64,000 bases of DNA from Microvirga soli (GTDB lineage Bacteria; Pseudomonadota; Alphaproteobacteria; Rhizobiales; Beijerinckiaceae): NCBI RefSeq assembly GCF_016734765.1, contig NZ_JAERQE010000014.1, forward strand, positions 1-64,000, written 5' to 3'. The translations under genes were made by a program, and so were the position numbers. The notes beneath the pieces were generated by a model. That model did not search any database and was not told the origin of the DNA. It was given only the letters and a program-made list of their open reading frames with translations. Shown piece after piece: positions 10,295 through 19,172 of this stretch. How positions within the stretch are numbered: position 1 is the first letter of the stretch; the number at the start of each line of letters is the position of its first letter.

Positions 10295-11110
10295 ATGAGC
10301 GAGATGCGACTTGTCGTGGTGGGCGCTGCCGGACGCATGGGGCGCATGCTCATCAAGGCCGTGACCGAGACCGAGGGCTGCACCCTCGTCGGCGCCATCG
10401 AACGGGAGGGCTCACAAGCCCTCGGGCAGGATGCCGGGCTACTCGCCGGCACCGGCCATCTCGGCGTGACCGTCACCGACGATCCCCTGCCCGTCTTCGC
10501 CCAGGCCGACGGCGTGCTCGACTTCACGGCGCCTGCCGGAACGGTTGCCTTCGCGGCGCTCGCCGCCCAGGCCCGCATCGTCCATGTGGTCGGCACGACC
10601 GGACTTCAGGAGGCCGACTTCGCCAAGTTGGAGGCGGCGGCGCGCCATGCGCGCATCGTCCAGTCCGGCAACATGTCGCTCGGGGTCAACCTGCTCGCGG
10701 GCCTTGTCCGCAAGGCAGCGGCGACGCTCGGCGAAGACTTCGACATCGAGGTGCTGGAAATGCACCACCGCATGAAGGTCGACGCGCCCTCCGGCACGGC
10801 GCTCCTTCTCGGGGAAGCTGCTGCGGAAGGCCGCAAGATCTCGCTGAAGGAGCGCTCCGTACGCAGCCGCGACGGGCATACCGGCGCGCGCAATCCGGGC
10901 GACATCGGCTTTGCGACCCTGCGCGGCGGCACCGTGGTGGGTGAGCATTCGGTGATCTTCGCCGGCGCCGGCGAGCGCCTGGAGCTGTCACACCGGGCCG
11001 AGGACCGGGGCCTCTTCGCCCGCGGCGCGGTCAGGGCCGCGCTCTGGGGCTTCGACAAGAAGCCGGGCTATTACACCATGGACCATGTCCTTGGCCTCGA
11101 CCGGCTCTAA
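10295..11110 (+). CDS. dapB: 4-hydroxy-tetrahydrodipicolinate reductase
   Basis: DapB reduces 4-hydroxy-tetrahydrodipicolinate with NAD(P)H in the diaminopimelate/lysine pathway. The 271-residue protein has the nucleotide-binding GAAGRMGRM (residues 10-18), the family signature [15 protein letters not shown] with the catalytic His and Lys, and the C-terminal [17 protein letters not shown] segment. It is complete. gpmA follows after about 40 bases on the same strand, as in other Hyphomicrobiales. Confidence 0.98.
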   Translation: MSEMRLVVVGAAGRMGRMLIKAVTETEGCTLVGAIEREGSQALGQDAGLLAGTGHLGVTVTDDPLPVFAQADGVLDFTAPAGTVAFAALAAQARIVHVVGTTGLQEADFAKLEAAARHARIVQSGNMSLGVNLLAGLVRKAAATLGEDFDIEVLEMHHRMKVDAPSGTALLLGEAAAEGRKISLKERSVRSRDGHTGARNPGDIGFATLRGGTVVGEHSVIFAGAGERLELSHRAEDRGLFARGAVRAALWGFDKKPGYYTMDHVLGLDRL

Positions 11111-11149
11111 AACCTTCTCACATCTCACCGACATCGGAGACACGACGAT

Positions 11150-11770
11150 ATGGATCGCCTTCTTGTGCTTGCCCGTCACGGCCAGAGCGAATGGAACCTC
11201 AAGAACCTGTTCACCGGCTGGAAGGATCCCGGCCTGACCGATCTCGGCGTCCAGGAAGCCCGCACGGCCGGTCAGCGTCTCAAGGAGATGGGCGTCCAGT
11301 TCGACATCGCCTTCACGTCCGATCTTTCCCGCGCCCAGCGCACCTGCAAGCTGATCCTGGAAGAGATCGGCCAGCCCGATCTCAAGACCATCGCCAACCA
11401 AGCCTTGAATGAGCGTGATTACGGCGACCTCGCCGGCCTCAACAAGGACGACGCCCGCACCCGCTGGGGCGAGGAGCAGGTCCATCTCTGGCGCCGCTCC
11501 TACGATGTGCCGCCCCCCGGTGGCGAGAGCCTGAAGGACACGGTGGCGCGCGTGCTGCCCTACTACATCCGCGAGATCCTGCCCCGCACGATGCGCGGCG
11601 AGCGCGTACTGGTCGCCGCGCACGGCAATTCCCTGCGCGCCCTCGTGATGGTGCTCGATGGTTTGACTTCGGAGACGATCCCTGGCCTCGAGCTCGCGAC
11701 CGGCATCCCGCTCGTCTACAAGCTCAACGAGGATACGACTGTCGCCAGCAAGAAGGTGCTGGAGGGGTAA
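11150..11770 (+). CDS. gpmA: 2,3-bisphosphoglycerate-dependent phosphoglycerate mutase
   Basis: This glycolytic enzyme interconverts 3- and 2-phosphoglycerate through a phosphohistidine. At 206 residues it is shorter than E. coli GpmA (250), as is usual in alphaproteobacteria. The phosphoacceptor motif ARHGQSEWN (His10), [13 protein letters not shown] and the C-terminal [11 protein letters not shown] with the second catalytic His are intact. It probably forms an operon with dapB. A dispersed repeat begins 9 bases after the stop. Confidence 0.96.
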   Translation: MDRLLVLARHGQSEWNLKNLFTGWKDPGLTDLGVQEARTAGQRLKEMGVQFDIAFTSDLSRAQRTCKLILEEIGQPDLKTIANQALNERDYGDLAGLNKDDARTRWGEEQVHLWRRSYDVPPPGGESLKDTVARVLPYYIREILPRTMRGERVLVAAHGNSLRALVMVLDGLTSETIPGLELATGIPLVYKLNEDTTVASKKVLEG

Positions 11771-11779
11771 GAAACACCA

Positions 11780-11918
11780 CTGTCATTCCGGGGCCGCGGA
11801 GCGGAGCCCGGAATCTATAACCGCTGACAGCATAGAAAGGATCGTGACGTTCAAAGCCCTTTCTCGATACGTCGTGTTTATGGATTCCGGGCTCGCCTAC
11901 GGCGCTCCAGAATGACAG
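11780..11918. repeat. Dispersed CTGTCATTCCGG element, copy 1
   Basis: This 139-bp element is bounded by CTGTCATTCCGG and its approximate complement ending AATGACAG, with a second inner pair around GGAATCTATAACC and TTTATGGATTCCGGG. Related copies lie at 25476, 27666 and, as a diverged version, 29032. It begins 9 bases after the gpmA stop. Confidence 0.85.
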
Positions 11919-11936
11919 CGGAGTGTGTTGAAAGCC

Positions 11937-12557
11937 ATGTCCTCCATCACCCTTAGCCCCGGCCTCATCTACTACCCCGACTACCTCGACCGCCCAGCCC
12001 AGGAGCAACTGCTCCAGTCTCTGCGCGGGATCACGAAGGCCGCGCCTCTCTTCACGCCGCGCATGCCGCGTACGGGAAAGCCTTTTTCCGTGCGGATGAC
12101 CAATTGCGGGCGGCTGGGATGGGTGTCTGATGTGCAGGGTTATCGCTACCAGCCGACACATCCTGAGACCGGCGAGCCCTGGCCCGCCATGCCGGAATGG
12201 GTGCTGCGTGCCTGGGAGGAGTTGAGCGGCTATCCGCATCCGCCCGATGCCTGCCTGATCAACTTCTACGAACAGAGCGCCCGCATGGGGATGCACCAGG
12301 ACAAGGACGAGGAGGAGTTCGATGCCCCTGTCGTCTCCCTGTCCCTGGGCGACACGGCGCTATTCCGCTATGGCGGGCTGGAGCGCAAGGATCCGACGAA
12401 ATCGATCAAGCTCCGCTCCGGTGACGCGATCGTGTTCGGCGGCCCGGCGCGGCTGATCTATCATGGGATCGACCGGCTGACGCCAGGCAGCTCGGACCTG
12501 CTGCCGCAGGGCGGGCGCCTCAATCTCACCTTGCGCAAGGTGGAAAAGGCGCTCTGA
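11937..12557 (+). CDS. alkB: AlkB-type alpha-ketoglutarate-dependent dioxygenase
   Basis: This Fe(II)/2-oxoglutarate dioxygenase of 206 residues is predicted to demethylate 1-methyladenine and 3-methylcytosine in DNA or RNA. The metal triad is visible as His120-x-Asp122 (MHQDKDE) and His176 (YHGIDR), with 2-oxoglutarate-binding arginines in GGRLNLTLR (Arg194, Arg200). The substrate loop MTNCGRLGWVSD..GYRYQP matches AlkB. The ATG at 11937 is chosen; a GTG at 11925 is in frame but lies at the end of the upstream repeat. A palindromic repeat starts right after the stop codon. Confidence 0.95.
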   Translation: MSSITLSPGLIYYPDYLDRPAQEQLLQSLRGITKAAPLFTPRMPRTGKPFSVRMTNCGRLGWVSDVQGYRYQPTHPETGEPWPAMPEWVLRAWEELSGYPHPPDACLINFYEQSARMGMHQDKDEEEFDAPVVSLSLGDTALFRYGGLERKDPTKSIKLRSGDAIVFGGPARLIYHGIDRLTPGSSDLLPQGGRLNLTLRKVEKAL

Positions 12558-12667
12558 GCATCGGACCCAAAAGTGGACTTGCACTTTTGGGATCATCCGA
12601 TGCTCAATCCATAGCTTGCGCATCGGGTGGATCGGAAAACCGGTTCCCACTTTTCCGCACGATGCGC
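12558..12667. repeat. Composite palindromic element (GGACCCAAAAGTG family), two-part copy
   Basis: Part A (12558-12603) is a near-palindrome built on CATCGGACCCAAAAGTGG and its complement. Part B (12618-12667) is another, GCGCATCGGG..GGAAAACCGG..TTTTCCGCACGATGCGC. The element follows the alkB stop codon with no gap. The same A-then-B arrangement recurs at 51625-51751, and single A copies occur at 40670, 45299 and 50530. Confidence 0.88.
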
Positions 12668-12702
12668 TAGCCTCGAAGCACACATCAATTGGAGGGGCAT
12701 CC

Positions 12703-13644
12703 ATGAAAGCTTTTGCAGCCGCTGCCTTGGGCTTCGCCCTCGCGGTTCAGGCCGCCTTCGCGGCCGAGCCCGTATTCCCGCCCGCCTCGCGGATCGGCAT
12801 CGTTCCACCGCAGGACATGGCCGTGTCGCGGCGCTTCAGCGGCTTCGAGAACGAGGAGAAGGCCGCTGCCATCAACCTCGTGGAGATGCCGGCGCAGGCC
12901 TATGAGCAACTGGTCAAGGGCTTCACCAAGGACGCTCTGAAGCGCCAGGGCCTGAACGAGACCTCCCGCGAGACCTTGAAGCTCGGCGACAAGACCGGCG
13001 TGCTGATCGGCGGCACCATGGAAGGCCCTGTGGAAGGGCGCAAATGGGTCATGGCCGTGAAGGGCCAGGACGTAACCGGCCTCGTCATCGCGCAGGTTCG
13101 CGGCGGCGCTGACGGCTACAGCGAGGCGCAGATCCGGGACGCGCTGAAGAGTGTCGTCCTGCGCGGGCCGATCTCCATCGAGGAGCAGGTCTCCGCCCTG
13201 CCCTTCCGGCTCGGCGACCTCGCAGGCTTCCGCCCGGTGCGGTCGATTTCCGGCAACTCGGTCCTGTTCACGGACGGTCCCAAGGACACGATCAAGGCGG
13301 TGGAGCAGCCGATCCTGATCATGGCAGCCTCGCTCAATGCCGCCCCGCCCGCCGGCGAGCAGCGCAACCAGTTCGCCCGCGCGGCGCTCAACGCCAACCA
13401 GATCCTCAAGGACATCAAGCTCGAGCGCTCGGAATCCTTCCGCTTCAAGGGCCAGGACTGGCACGAGATCGTCGCCAAGGCCGTGGAGGCGGAATCGGGC
13501 CAGCCGGTCGTCGTGATGCAGACCATCCGCTTCGAACCCGGTCGCTACGTGCGCATGGTCGGCCTGACCCGGGTTGAGCAGCGGGACGAGAACCTGCGGC
13601 GCTTCCGGGCGGTGATCGACGGCGTGGAGATGAACGCTTTCTAA
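12703..13644 (+). CDS. Secreted hypothetical protein, 313 aa
   Basis: I cannot assign a function. Residues 1-20 are a clear signal peptide (FAAAALGFALAVQAAFA, cleavage near AFA-AEP). The mature part is rich in alternating beta and alpha segments (SRIGIVPPQDMAVSRRFSGFEN, KWVMAVKGQDVTGLVIAQVRGG, EEQVSALPFRLGDLAGFRPVRS), which suggests a soluble periplasmic protein. The start is set at the ATG preceded by GGAGGGG. The stop overlaps the convergent TRIC-like gene by 4 bases. Similar proteins are annotated as conserved exported proteins in Hyphomicrobiales. Confidence 0.8.
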   Translation: MKAFAAAALGFALAVQAAFAAEPVFPPASRIGIVPPQDMAVSRRFSGFENEEKAAAINLVEMPAQAYEQLVKGFTKDALKRQGLNETSRETLKLGDKTGVLIGGTMEGPVEGRKWVMAVKGQDVTGLVIAQVRGGADGYSEAQIRDALKSVVLRGPISIEEQVSALPFRLGDLAGFRPVRSISGNSVLFTDGPKDTIKAVEQPILIMAASLNAAPPAGEQRNQFARAALNANQILKDIKLERSESFRFKGQDWHEIVAKAVEAESGQPVVVMQTIRFEPGRYVRMVGLTRVEQRDENLRRFRAVIDGVEMNAF

Positions 13645-14276
13645 TCCCGGGCCGGGAAGGCCGGCAGGGACCAGCCGTGCAGGAGGGCGAGCGCCCTCAA
13701 GCTGAAGGCAGCAACAAAGCCCAGCGCGGCGCTGAGGAACGGATCGAGGCCGATAGCCTGCAGGGCCACCATGACGGCAGCGCCCAAAGCCGCCGCCGTG
13801 ACATAGATCTCCTTGCGCAGCACGAGGGGCGTCGTTCCGGCGAAGATGTCGCGGATGATGCCGCCGAACGTGGCCGTGACGGTGCCGAGCGCCACCGCCG
13901 ACAGGGCCGGAACGCCGGCGCCGAGCGCCTTGGCCGTGCCTGAGACCGCGAACAGGGCCAGGCCCAAGGCGTCCGCCCAGAGCAGCAGGCGCCCCTGCCG
14001 TCCGCCCTCGATCCAGGTGACGCGCTTCGGGCCGAGGATGAAGACGAGTTCTGCCACGATGAGGCAGACCAGCACGTCGACCGGATCACCCACCCAGAAA
14101 ACCGGCCGGATGCCGATGAGAAGGTCCCTGACCGTGCCGCCACCGACGCCCGTGAGGGTCGCCAGGAGCGCAAAGCCGAACGGGTCCATGCCCTTGCGGG
14201 CCGCCATCAGGGCGCCCGACAGCGCGAAGACGGCGACGCCGATGGTTTCGAAGGGAATGGATTGGAGGAAGTTCAC
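13641..14276 (-). CDS. TRIC/UPF0126 (YadS-like) cation channel family membrane protein
   Basis: This inner-membrane protein has about seven hydrophobic segments and two internally repeated UPF0126 domains. Each carries the signature G-T-V-R-D or G-I-I-R-D: LTGVGGGTVRDLLIG in the first half and VTATFGGIIRDIFAG in the second. Bacterial members of this family form trimeric cation channels related to eukaryotic TRIC. The frame extends to 14324, but those first codons resemble a repeat edge (ATCCGCGTATTGA also occurs near 9251). I prefer the GTG at 14276, preceded by AAGG; 14309 and 14324 are alternatives. Confidence 0.85.
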   Translation of the reverse strand: MNFLQSIPFETIGVAVFALSGALMAARKGMDPFGFALLATLTGVGGGTVRDLLIGIRPVFWVGDPVDVLVCLIVAELVFILGPKRVTWIEGGRQGRLLLWADALGLALFAVSGTAKALGAGVPALSAVALGTVTATFGGIIRDIFAGTTPLVLRKEIYVTAAALGAAVMVALQAIGLDPFLSAALGFVAAFSLRALALLHGWSLPAFPARD

Positions 14277-14351
14277 CGAGGGCACCTTGCCTGCTGAGCC
14301 ACAAAGCATCCGCGTATTGATCACGCAGGCTCTTTTCAGGCAACCGGCTCT

Positions 14352-14468
14352 CCTCCCCCTTGTGGGGAGGAGTTGGAGGTAGGGGTGTGGGCGATAACCG
14401 ATGAAGGTCTGGCGCCGGCACCCCCACCCCGGCCGCTGCCGCGGCCACCCCTCCCCACAAGGGGGAGG
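14352..14468. repeat. Inverted repeat between grpE and TRIC-like gene
   Basis: Exact 18-base arms at 14352-14369 and 14451-14468 (CCTCCCCCTTGTGGGGAG and its complement) flank about 80 bases of G/C-rich spacer with further internal dyads. It lies 22 bases after the grpE stop in the direction of grpE transcription and may act as a 3' processing or termination structure. Confidence 0.82.
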
Positions 14469-14489
14469 GAAAAGCGTAGAGCTTGGAAG

Positions 14490-15113
14490 TTACAAAGCCG
14501 TCGAGGAATTATCCGCCGTCTCGCCCCCAGCCCCATTGGTGGCCGCCTTCGGGCCGCCCTTGGAAACGCCGACCAGGGCCGGGCGCAGGACCCGGTCGCC
14601 GATGACGTAGCCGGACTGGACCACCTGCAGGACCGTGCCGTTCGGGACTTCCGCATTGGGGATCTCGAACATGGCCTGGTGCACGTTCGGGTCGAATTTC
14701 TGGCCCTGCGGGTCGAGGCGCTTCACCCCGTGGCGCTCCAGGTTCTTGAGCAGGTCGCGCTCGGTGAGGTCGATGCCGTCGATGAGGCCCTTGAACGCGC
14801 CCTCGGCGGTTTTGCTCGCCTCCTCCGGCACGCTCTCGATGGCGCGACGGATATTGTCGGCCACGTTGAGCATGTCGCGGGCGAAGTTCGCCACCGCATA
14901 GGTGCGGGCATCGGCGATCTCGCGCTCGGTGCGACGGCGCAGGTTCTCCATATCGGCCATCAGGCGCAGGAGCTTGTCCTTCAAATCCGCCTTCTCGGCC
15001 TCGAGAACGGCAATCGGGTCGGCCTCAGGCGCGGAAGCGGCCTCGGGGGCAGCATCGTTGGCGGGCTCGGCCTGTGGGGCCGCGTTCTGGTTTTCCGTGT
15101 CGTTCGGATTCAT
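14490..15113 (-). CDS. grpE: Nucleotide exchange factor GrpE
   Basis: GrpE releases ADP from DnaK and completes the chaperone cycle. This 207-residue protein has an acidic Ala/Glu-rich N-terminus, a coiled-coil ([40 protein letters not shown]) and the beta domain with the family signature [35 protein letters not shown] (broken here for space). It is intact. In many relatives grpE sits beside hrcA; here hrcA is 17 kb away. Transcription probably starts at an RpoH-like promoter overlapping the end of glnD. Confidence 0.97.
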   Translation of the reverse strand: MNPNDTENQNAAPQAEPANDAAPEAASAPEADPIAVLEAEKADLKDKLLRLMADMENLRRRTEREIADARTYAVANFARDMLNVADNIRRAIESVPEEASKTAEGAFKGLIDGIDLTERDLLKNLERHGVKRLDPQGQKFDPNVHQAMFEIPNAEVPNGTVLQVVQSGYVIGDRVLRPALVGVSKGGPKAATNGAGGETADNSSTAL

Positions 15114-15155
15114 GGTCGATCAACTGAAGGTGGGAGAAACAGGGGTTCGGGGCAC

Positions 15156-15184
15156 ATATCAGGTCCCCGGCGCCACAAATCAAG
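15156..15184 (-). promoter_or_regulatory. RpoH-type promoter of grpE, overlapping glnD stop
   Basis: On the minus strand CTTG (15184-15181) and CTGATAT (15162-15156) are separated by 18 bases, the same spacing as in the dnaK promoter. One base deviates from CYTATNT. The -35 element overlaps the last codons of glnD. The grpE ATG is about 43 bases downstream. Confidence 0.55.
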
Positions 15185-17930
15185 CACTGCGCCGCTGGAG
15201 GGAGGCGGTTTCCTCTGCCTTGAACACGTCCAGCAGGGCCCGGCGGATGGTGGCCTGGCGGCCCGCATGGGTGACTTTCGTGCCGGTCAGGTCCGTCACG
15301 TAGAACACGTCCACGGCCTTTTCGCCGAAGGTCACGATATGGGCCGAGGCGATGTTGAGGTTGAGCTTCCCCAAGGCCGTGGTGAGGTCGTAGAGCAGGC
15401 CCGGCCGGTCCAGGCCGGAGACCTCGATCACCGTCTGGCGGTTCGACAGGGAATTGTCGATGGTCACCTCCGGGGGCACGTGGAAGGCCCTCGAGGCGGG
15501 TTTGGTCGGGCGCTTGCCGTCCACGAGATCGGCGATCCTCACCTCGCCCTTCAGGGCCCGCTCGATGGCCTTGGCCACCCGCTCGGCCCGGCGCAGTTCG
15601 TCCTCGTCCCGGTCGAAGGCGCGGGAGAGCACGATGGTGTCGAGCGCCAGGCCGTCCGTGGTGGTGAAGATCTGGGCATCGACGATGTTGCCCCCGGACG
15701 CCGCGCAGGCCCCGGTAATGATGGCGAGCAGGCGCGGATGGTCCGGGGACAGGATGGTGAGTTCGGTCACGTCCCGGAACTGGTCCGTCTCATAAGCCGT
15801 GGTGACGGTCCGTCCGCCCTTCTCCGCTTCTTTCAGGAGCCGGGCCTGCTTCGCCCGCCGGGTCTCGTCGGTCTTGATCCAATAGCCCGGCATGTGGCGG
15901 GCTGCATAAGCCTCGAATTCGGCATCCGACCAATCGGGCAGCTCGGCCCGCAGCTGCTCCTGCGCGAGGCGCACCCGCTCGGAGCGGGCGATATCCACAG
16001 CGCCGCCGCCGAGGAGCACCTCCGTCTCGTGATAGAGGTTGCGCAGGAGCTGGCCCTTCCATCCGGTCCAGGTGCCGGGTCCCACGGCCTTGATGTCGGC
16101 AATCGTGAGCACGAGCAGGAGCTTGAGGCGCTCCATAGTCTGCACCACCTCGGCGAAGCTCTTGATGGTGGCGGGATCGGAGAGGTCGCGGCTCTGCGCC
16201 GTGTTCGACATGAGCAGGTGATGCTCGATCAGCCAGGCCACGGTGTCGGTTTCTGCATCGGAGAGGCCGAAGCGCGGCCCGAGCTTGCGGGCGATCGCGG
16301 CACCGGCGGTCGAGTGATCCTCCGGCCGGCCCTTGGCGATGTCGTGCAGGAAGACGGCGACATAGAGCGCTCGCCGGTTGCGGATGGTGGGAAAGATCCG
16401 GTTCGCCAGCGGATGCTCGCCCCCGAGCTGGCCCGCCTCGATCTCCGTGAGCACGCCCACCGAGCGTACGAGGTGCTCGTCCACCGTATAGTGATGATAC
16501 ATGTTGAACTGCATCATCGCGACGATGCGGCCGAAATCGGGAACCAGGCGGCCGAGCACGCCGGCCTCGTTCATCTGACGCAGCACCACCTCCGGGGCAT
16601 TCTTGGACGTGATGATCTCGAGAAACAGCCGGTTGGCTTCCGGATCGTTGCGCAGGCTCGGGCCGATGAGCTTGAGCGAGCGCGTTGCCAGACGCTTCGC
16701 ATCGGGATGAATGGCAAGATTGCGCCGGTCGGCAAGCCAGAACAGGCGGATGAGGTTGACGGGATCGCGCTCGAAAGCGTCTTCATTCTCGACGTTGAGG
16801 CGGTTGTTGTCGATGATGAAGCCATCGCCCACCAATGCGCCGCCACGGCGGCGGCGGAAGCGGCCGAGAACCCGGTCGAGCATGGGGCGCGGCTTGGTCT
16901 GACGTGACTCAAGCTCGGCGCAAACGATGGCCGTCAGATCGCCCACATCCTTGGCAATCAGGAAGTAGGCTTTCATGAACCGCTCGACAGCAGACAACCC
17001 ACCCCGTGGGGCATAGCCGATGCGCTCGGCAATCGTGCGCTGCAGGTCGAAGGTCAGGCGTTCCTCGGCGCGGCCCGTGGCGAAATGCATGTGGCAGCGC
17101 ACGCGCCACAGAAACTCCTCGCAGCGCGCGAACAGGTTGAACTCGTCCTTCGTGAAGAGGCCCGCCGTGACCAGCTCCTCGGGCTCTTTCACCCGGTAGA
17201 CGTATTTGGCAATCCAGAAGAGCGTGTTGAGATCGCGCAAGCCTCCCTTGCCGTCCTTCACGTTGGGCTCGACGAGGTAGCGGGAGGCGCCGGCCTTGGC
17301 CACGCGGGCGTCGCGCTCTTTCAGCTTCGCATCGACGAAGGCCGGAGCCGAGGTGGCGACGATTTCCTTGTCGAAGCGCTTGATCAAATCATCGAAGAGC
17401 TCCCTGTCACCGAACAGGAAGCGCGTTTCAAGAAGCGACGTGCGGATCGTCATATCCGCATGCGCCTCGCGCAGACACTCCTCCACCGAGCGGGTCGCGT
17501 GGCCCACCTTCAGCTTCAGGTCCCACAGCACATAGAGCATGGCCTCGACAACGCTCTCGCTCCACGCCGTCTGCTTGTAGGGCAGAAGGAACAGGAGATC
17601 GACGTCGGAGCCGGGAGCCAGGGTCCCGCGCCCATAGCCGCCGGTCGCCGCGACCGCAACGCGCTCTCCGGCGGACGGGTTGGCACTGGGGTAGAGATGC
17701 TGGACGACCGCATCGTGCACGATGCGCACAAGCTGGTCCATCCGGTCGCAGAGGTAGCGGGCACAGGCGAGCCCGTCCTGGCTCTCCAGCAGCTTCGCCT
17801 CGGCCTCCGCCCTCCCCTCATCGAGGAAGGTCTTGAGCAGGGGGACGAGGGAAGCACGCAGTTCCGCGGCATCCCGGATCGTCCGGCCGCCAAGGCTTTG
17901 CTGGATGGTCTCAAGGCTGTGAGCTGGCAT
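15180..17930 (-). CDS. glnD: [Protein-PII] uridylyltransferase / uridylyl-removing enzyme
   Basis: GlnD senses glutamine and adds or removes UMP on PII proteins, controlling nitrogen assimilation. The 916-residue protein has all domains in order: the nucleotidyltransferase (GGYGRGT at 97-102, DVD at 109-111), an HD phosphohydrolase for UMP removal (MYHHYTVDEHLVRS and FLHDIAKGRPEDHS) and two C-terminal ACT domains (LTILSPDHPRLLAIITGACA and VSGLDRPGLLYDLTTALGK). It is intact. It ends 66 bases before grpE on the same strand. The 5' region is shared with the divergent ssu operon. Confidence 0.98.
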   Translation of the reverse strand: MPAHSLETIQQSLGGRTIRDAAELRASLVPLLKTFLDEGRAEAEAKLLESQDGLACARYLCDRMDQLVRIVHDAVVQHLYPSANPSAGERVAVAATGGYGRGTLAPGSDVDLLFLLPYKQTAWSESVVEAMLYVLWDLKLKVGHATRSVEECLREAHADMTIRTSLLETRFLFGDRELFDDLIKRFDKEIVATSAPAFVDAKLKERDARVAKAGASRYLVEPNVKDGKGGLRDLNTLFWIAKYVYRVKEPEELVTAGLFTKDEFNLFARCEEFLWRVRCHMHFATGRAEERLTFDLQRTIAERIGYAPRGGLSAVERFMKAYFLIAKDVGDLTAIVCAELESRQTKPRPMLDRVLGRFRRRRGGALVGDGFIIDNNRLNVENEDAFERDPVNLIRLFWLADRRNLAIHPDAKRLATRSLKLIGPSLRNDPEANRLFLEIITSKNAPEVVLRQMNEAGVLGRLVPDFGRIVAMMQFNMYHHYTVDEHLVRSVGVLTEIEAGQLGGEHPLANRIFPTIRNRRALYVAVFLHDIAKGRPEDHSTAGAAIARKLGPRFGLSDAETDTVAWLIEHHLLMSNTAQSRDLSDPATIKSFAEVVQTMERLKLLLVLTIADIKAVGPGTWTGWKGQLLRNLYHETEVLLGGGAVDIARSERVRLAQEQLRAELPDWSDAEFEAYAARHMPGYWIKTDETRRAKQARLLKEAEKGGRTVTTAYETDQFRDVTELTILSPDHPRLLAIITGACAASGGNIVDAQIFTTTDGLALDTIVLSRAFDRDEDELRRAERVAKAIERALKGEVRIADLVDGKRPTKPASRAFHVPPEVTIDNSLSNRQTVIEVSGLDRPGLLYDLTTALGKLNLNIASAHIVTFGEKAVDVFYVTDLTGTKVTHAGRQATIRRALLDVFKAEETASLQRRSA

Positions 17931-18055
17931 GGAACAACCGTATACGAGCTGCCATTCGGCTTACCACCAGAAAAGGCCTTCGCCCAATGGCTGAGCAAAG
18001 TCTGACTGGCCTTATCCGGAAAAGCGGATAATATGTTCTTTATAAGAGATATTGT

Positions 18056-18084
18056 TTGACATAAAAAACATTTGGTTCTATAAA
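18056..18084 (+). promoter_or_regulatory. Sigma-70-type promoter of the ssu operon
   Basis: TTGACA (18056-18061) and TATAAA (18079-18084) with a 17-base spacer form a near-consensus housekeeping promoter, in a locally A/T-rich stretch. It lies about 105 bases ahead of the binding-protein gene. The site is unusually good for this GC-rich genome. Sulfur-dependent control, if any, is not visible. Confidence 0.68.
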
Positions 18085-18188
18085 AAGGACACGCGCCGAT
18101 TTGAGTATGCAGATTGCGGGCGCGAAACAAGTGCAGCTAAAGCGCCGGGTGCCCTCAGGACCGCAGTCCCAGGCCCCATGCGCCCAAC

Positions 18189-19172
18189 ATGGGACTTAAA
18201 ACAATGAGCCTGACCCGCCGTCTTCTCCTCGCCGCCTCCGTTGCCACGAGCCTGACTTTGCTCGCCAACGGGGCCATTGCGCAGCCCAAGGAAATCAAGA
18301 TCGACTTCGCCACCTACAACCCGGTCAGCCTCGTTCTCAAGGACAAGGGCTTTCTCGAGAAGGAGCTGGAGAAGGACGGCATCAAGGTGCGTTGGGTGCA
18401 GTCGCTCGGCTCCAACAAGGCGCTTGAGTTCCTGAATGCCGGTTCGATCGATTTCGGTTCCACGGCCGGCGCTGCAGCGCTGATCGGCAAGATCAACGGC
18501 AACCCGATCAAGTCGATCTATGTCTATTCCCGCCCTGAATGGACGGCGCTCGTGACCCGCAAGGATACGGGCATCACCAAGGTCGAGGACCTGAAGGGCA
18601 AGCGCGTGGCCGTGACCCGCGGCACCGATCCGCACATCTTCCTGGTGCGCGCCCTGCAGGAGGCCAAGCTCACCGAGAAGGACGTGAAACTCGTTCTGCT
18701 CCAGCATCCGGATGGCCGCACCGCTCTGGAGCGCGGCGACGTGGATGCCTGGGCTGGCCTCGATCCGCTGATGGCGGCTGCTGAAGCGGAGAGCGGCGCC
18801 CAGCTCTTCTACCGCAACGCCGGCGCCAACACCTGGGGCGTGCTCAACGTCTCGGAAGCCTTCGCCAAGGAGAACCCGGCTCTCGTGGAGCGCGTGCTCA
18901 AGGCCTATGGGGAAGCGCGCAAATACGCGCTCGCCAACAAGGACGAGCTGAAGAAGTCCCTGATCGCCTACACCAAGCTGCCCGATCCGGTGATCGAGCG
19001 CCAGCTTGAGCGCACGGAGCTCACGCACTCCTCCATCGGTCAGCCTCAGGTCGACACGATCCTCGCCGCAGGCCTCGCCCTGCAGGAAGCGGGTGTCATT
19101 ACCCCGCAGACGGATGTGCGCGCCGCCGTCGATTCGCTGATCGACCGCCGCTTCGCCACCGCGTCGCGCTGA
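18189..19172 (+). CDS. ssuA: Sulfonate-type ABC transporter substrate-binding protein
   Basis: This periplasmic binding protein of the SsuA/TauA/NrtA class captures aliphatic sulfonates or related anions for import. The 327 residues start with a signal peptide (LTRRLLLAASVATSLTLLANGAIAQ). The mature part follows the family pattern: IKIDFATYNPVSLVLKDKGFLEKEL, GSNKALEFLNAGSIDFGSTAG and DLKGKRVAVTRGTDPHIFLVRAL. The ATG at 18204 (MSLTRR) is an alternative start. It is the first gene of a tight four-gene run with permease, ATPase and OsmC-like protein. The substrate is inferred from family resemblance; taurine or nitrate cannot be excluded. Confidence 0.88.
   Translation: MGLKTMSLTRRLLLAASVATSLTLLANGAIAQPKEIKIDFATYNPVSLVLKDKGFLEKELEKDGIKVRWVQSLGSNKALEFLNAGSIDFGSTAGAAALIGKINGNPIKSIYVYSRPEWTALVTRKDTGITKVEDLKGKRVAVTRGTDPHIFLVRALQEAKLTEKDVKLVLLQHPDGRTALERGDVDAWAGLDPLMAAAEAESGAQLFYRNAGANTWGVLNVSEAFAKENPALVERVLKAYGEARKYALANKDELKKSLIAYTKLPDPVIERQLERTELTHSSIGQPQVDTILAAGLALQEAGVITPQTDVRAAVDSLIDRRFATASR

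Noticed and set aside
14373..16907. An 844-codon plus-strand open frame
   Set aside because: It is antisense to grpE and glnD, both of which have clear domains; its composition (Gly/His/Arg-rich) is that of a high-GC shadow.
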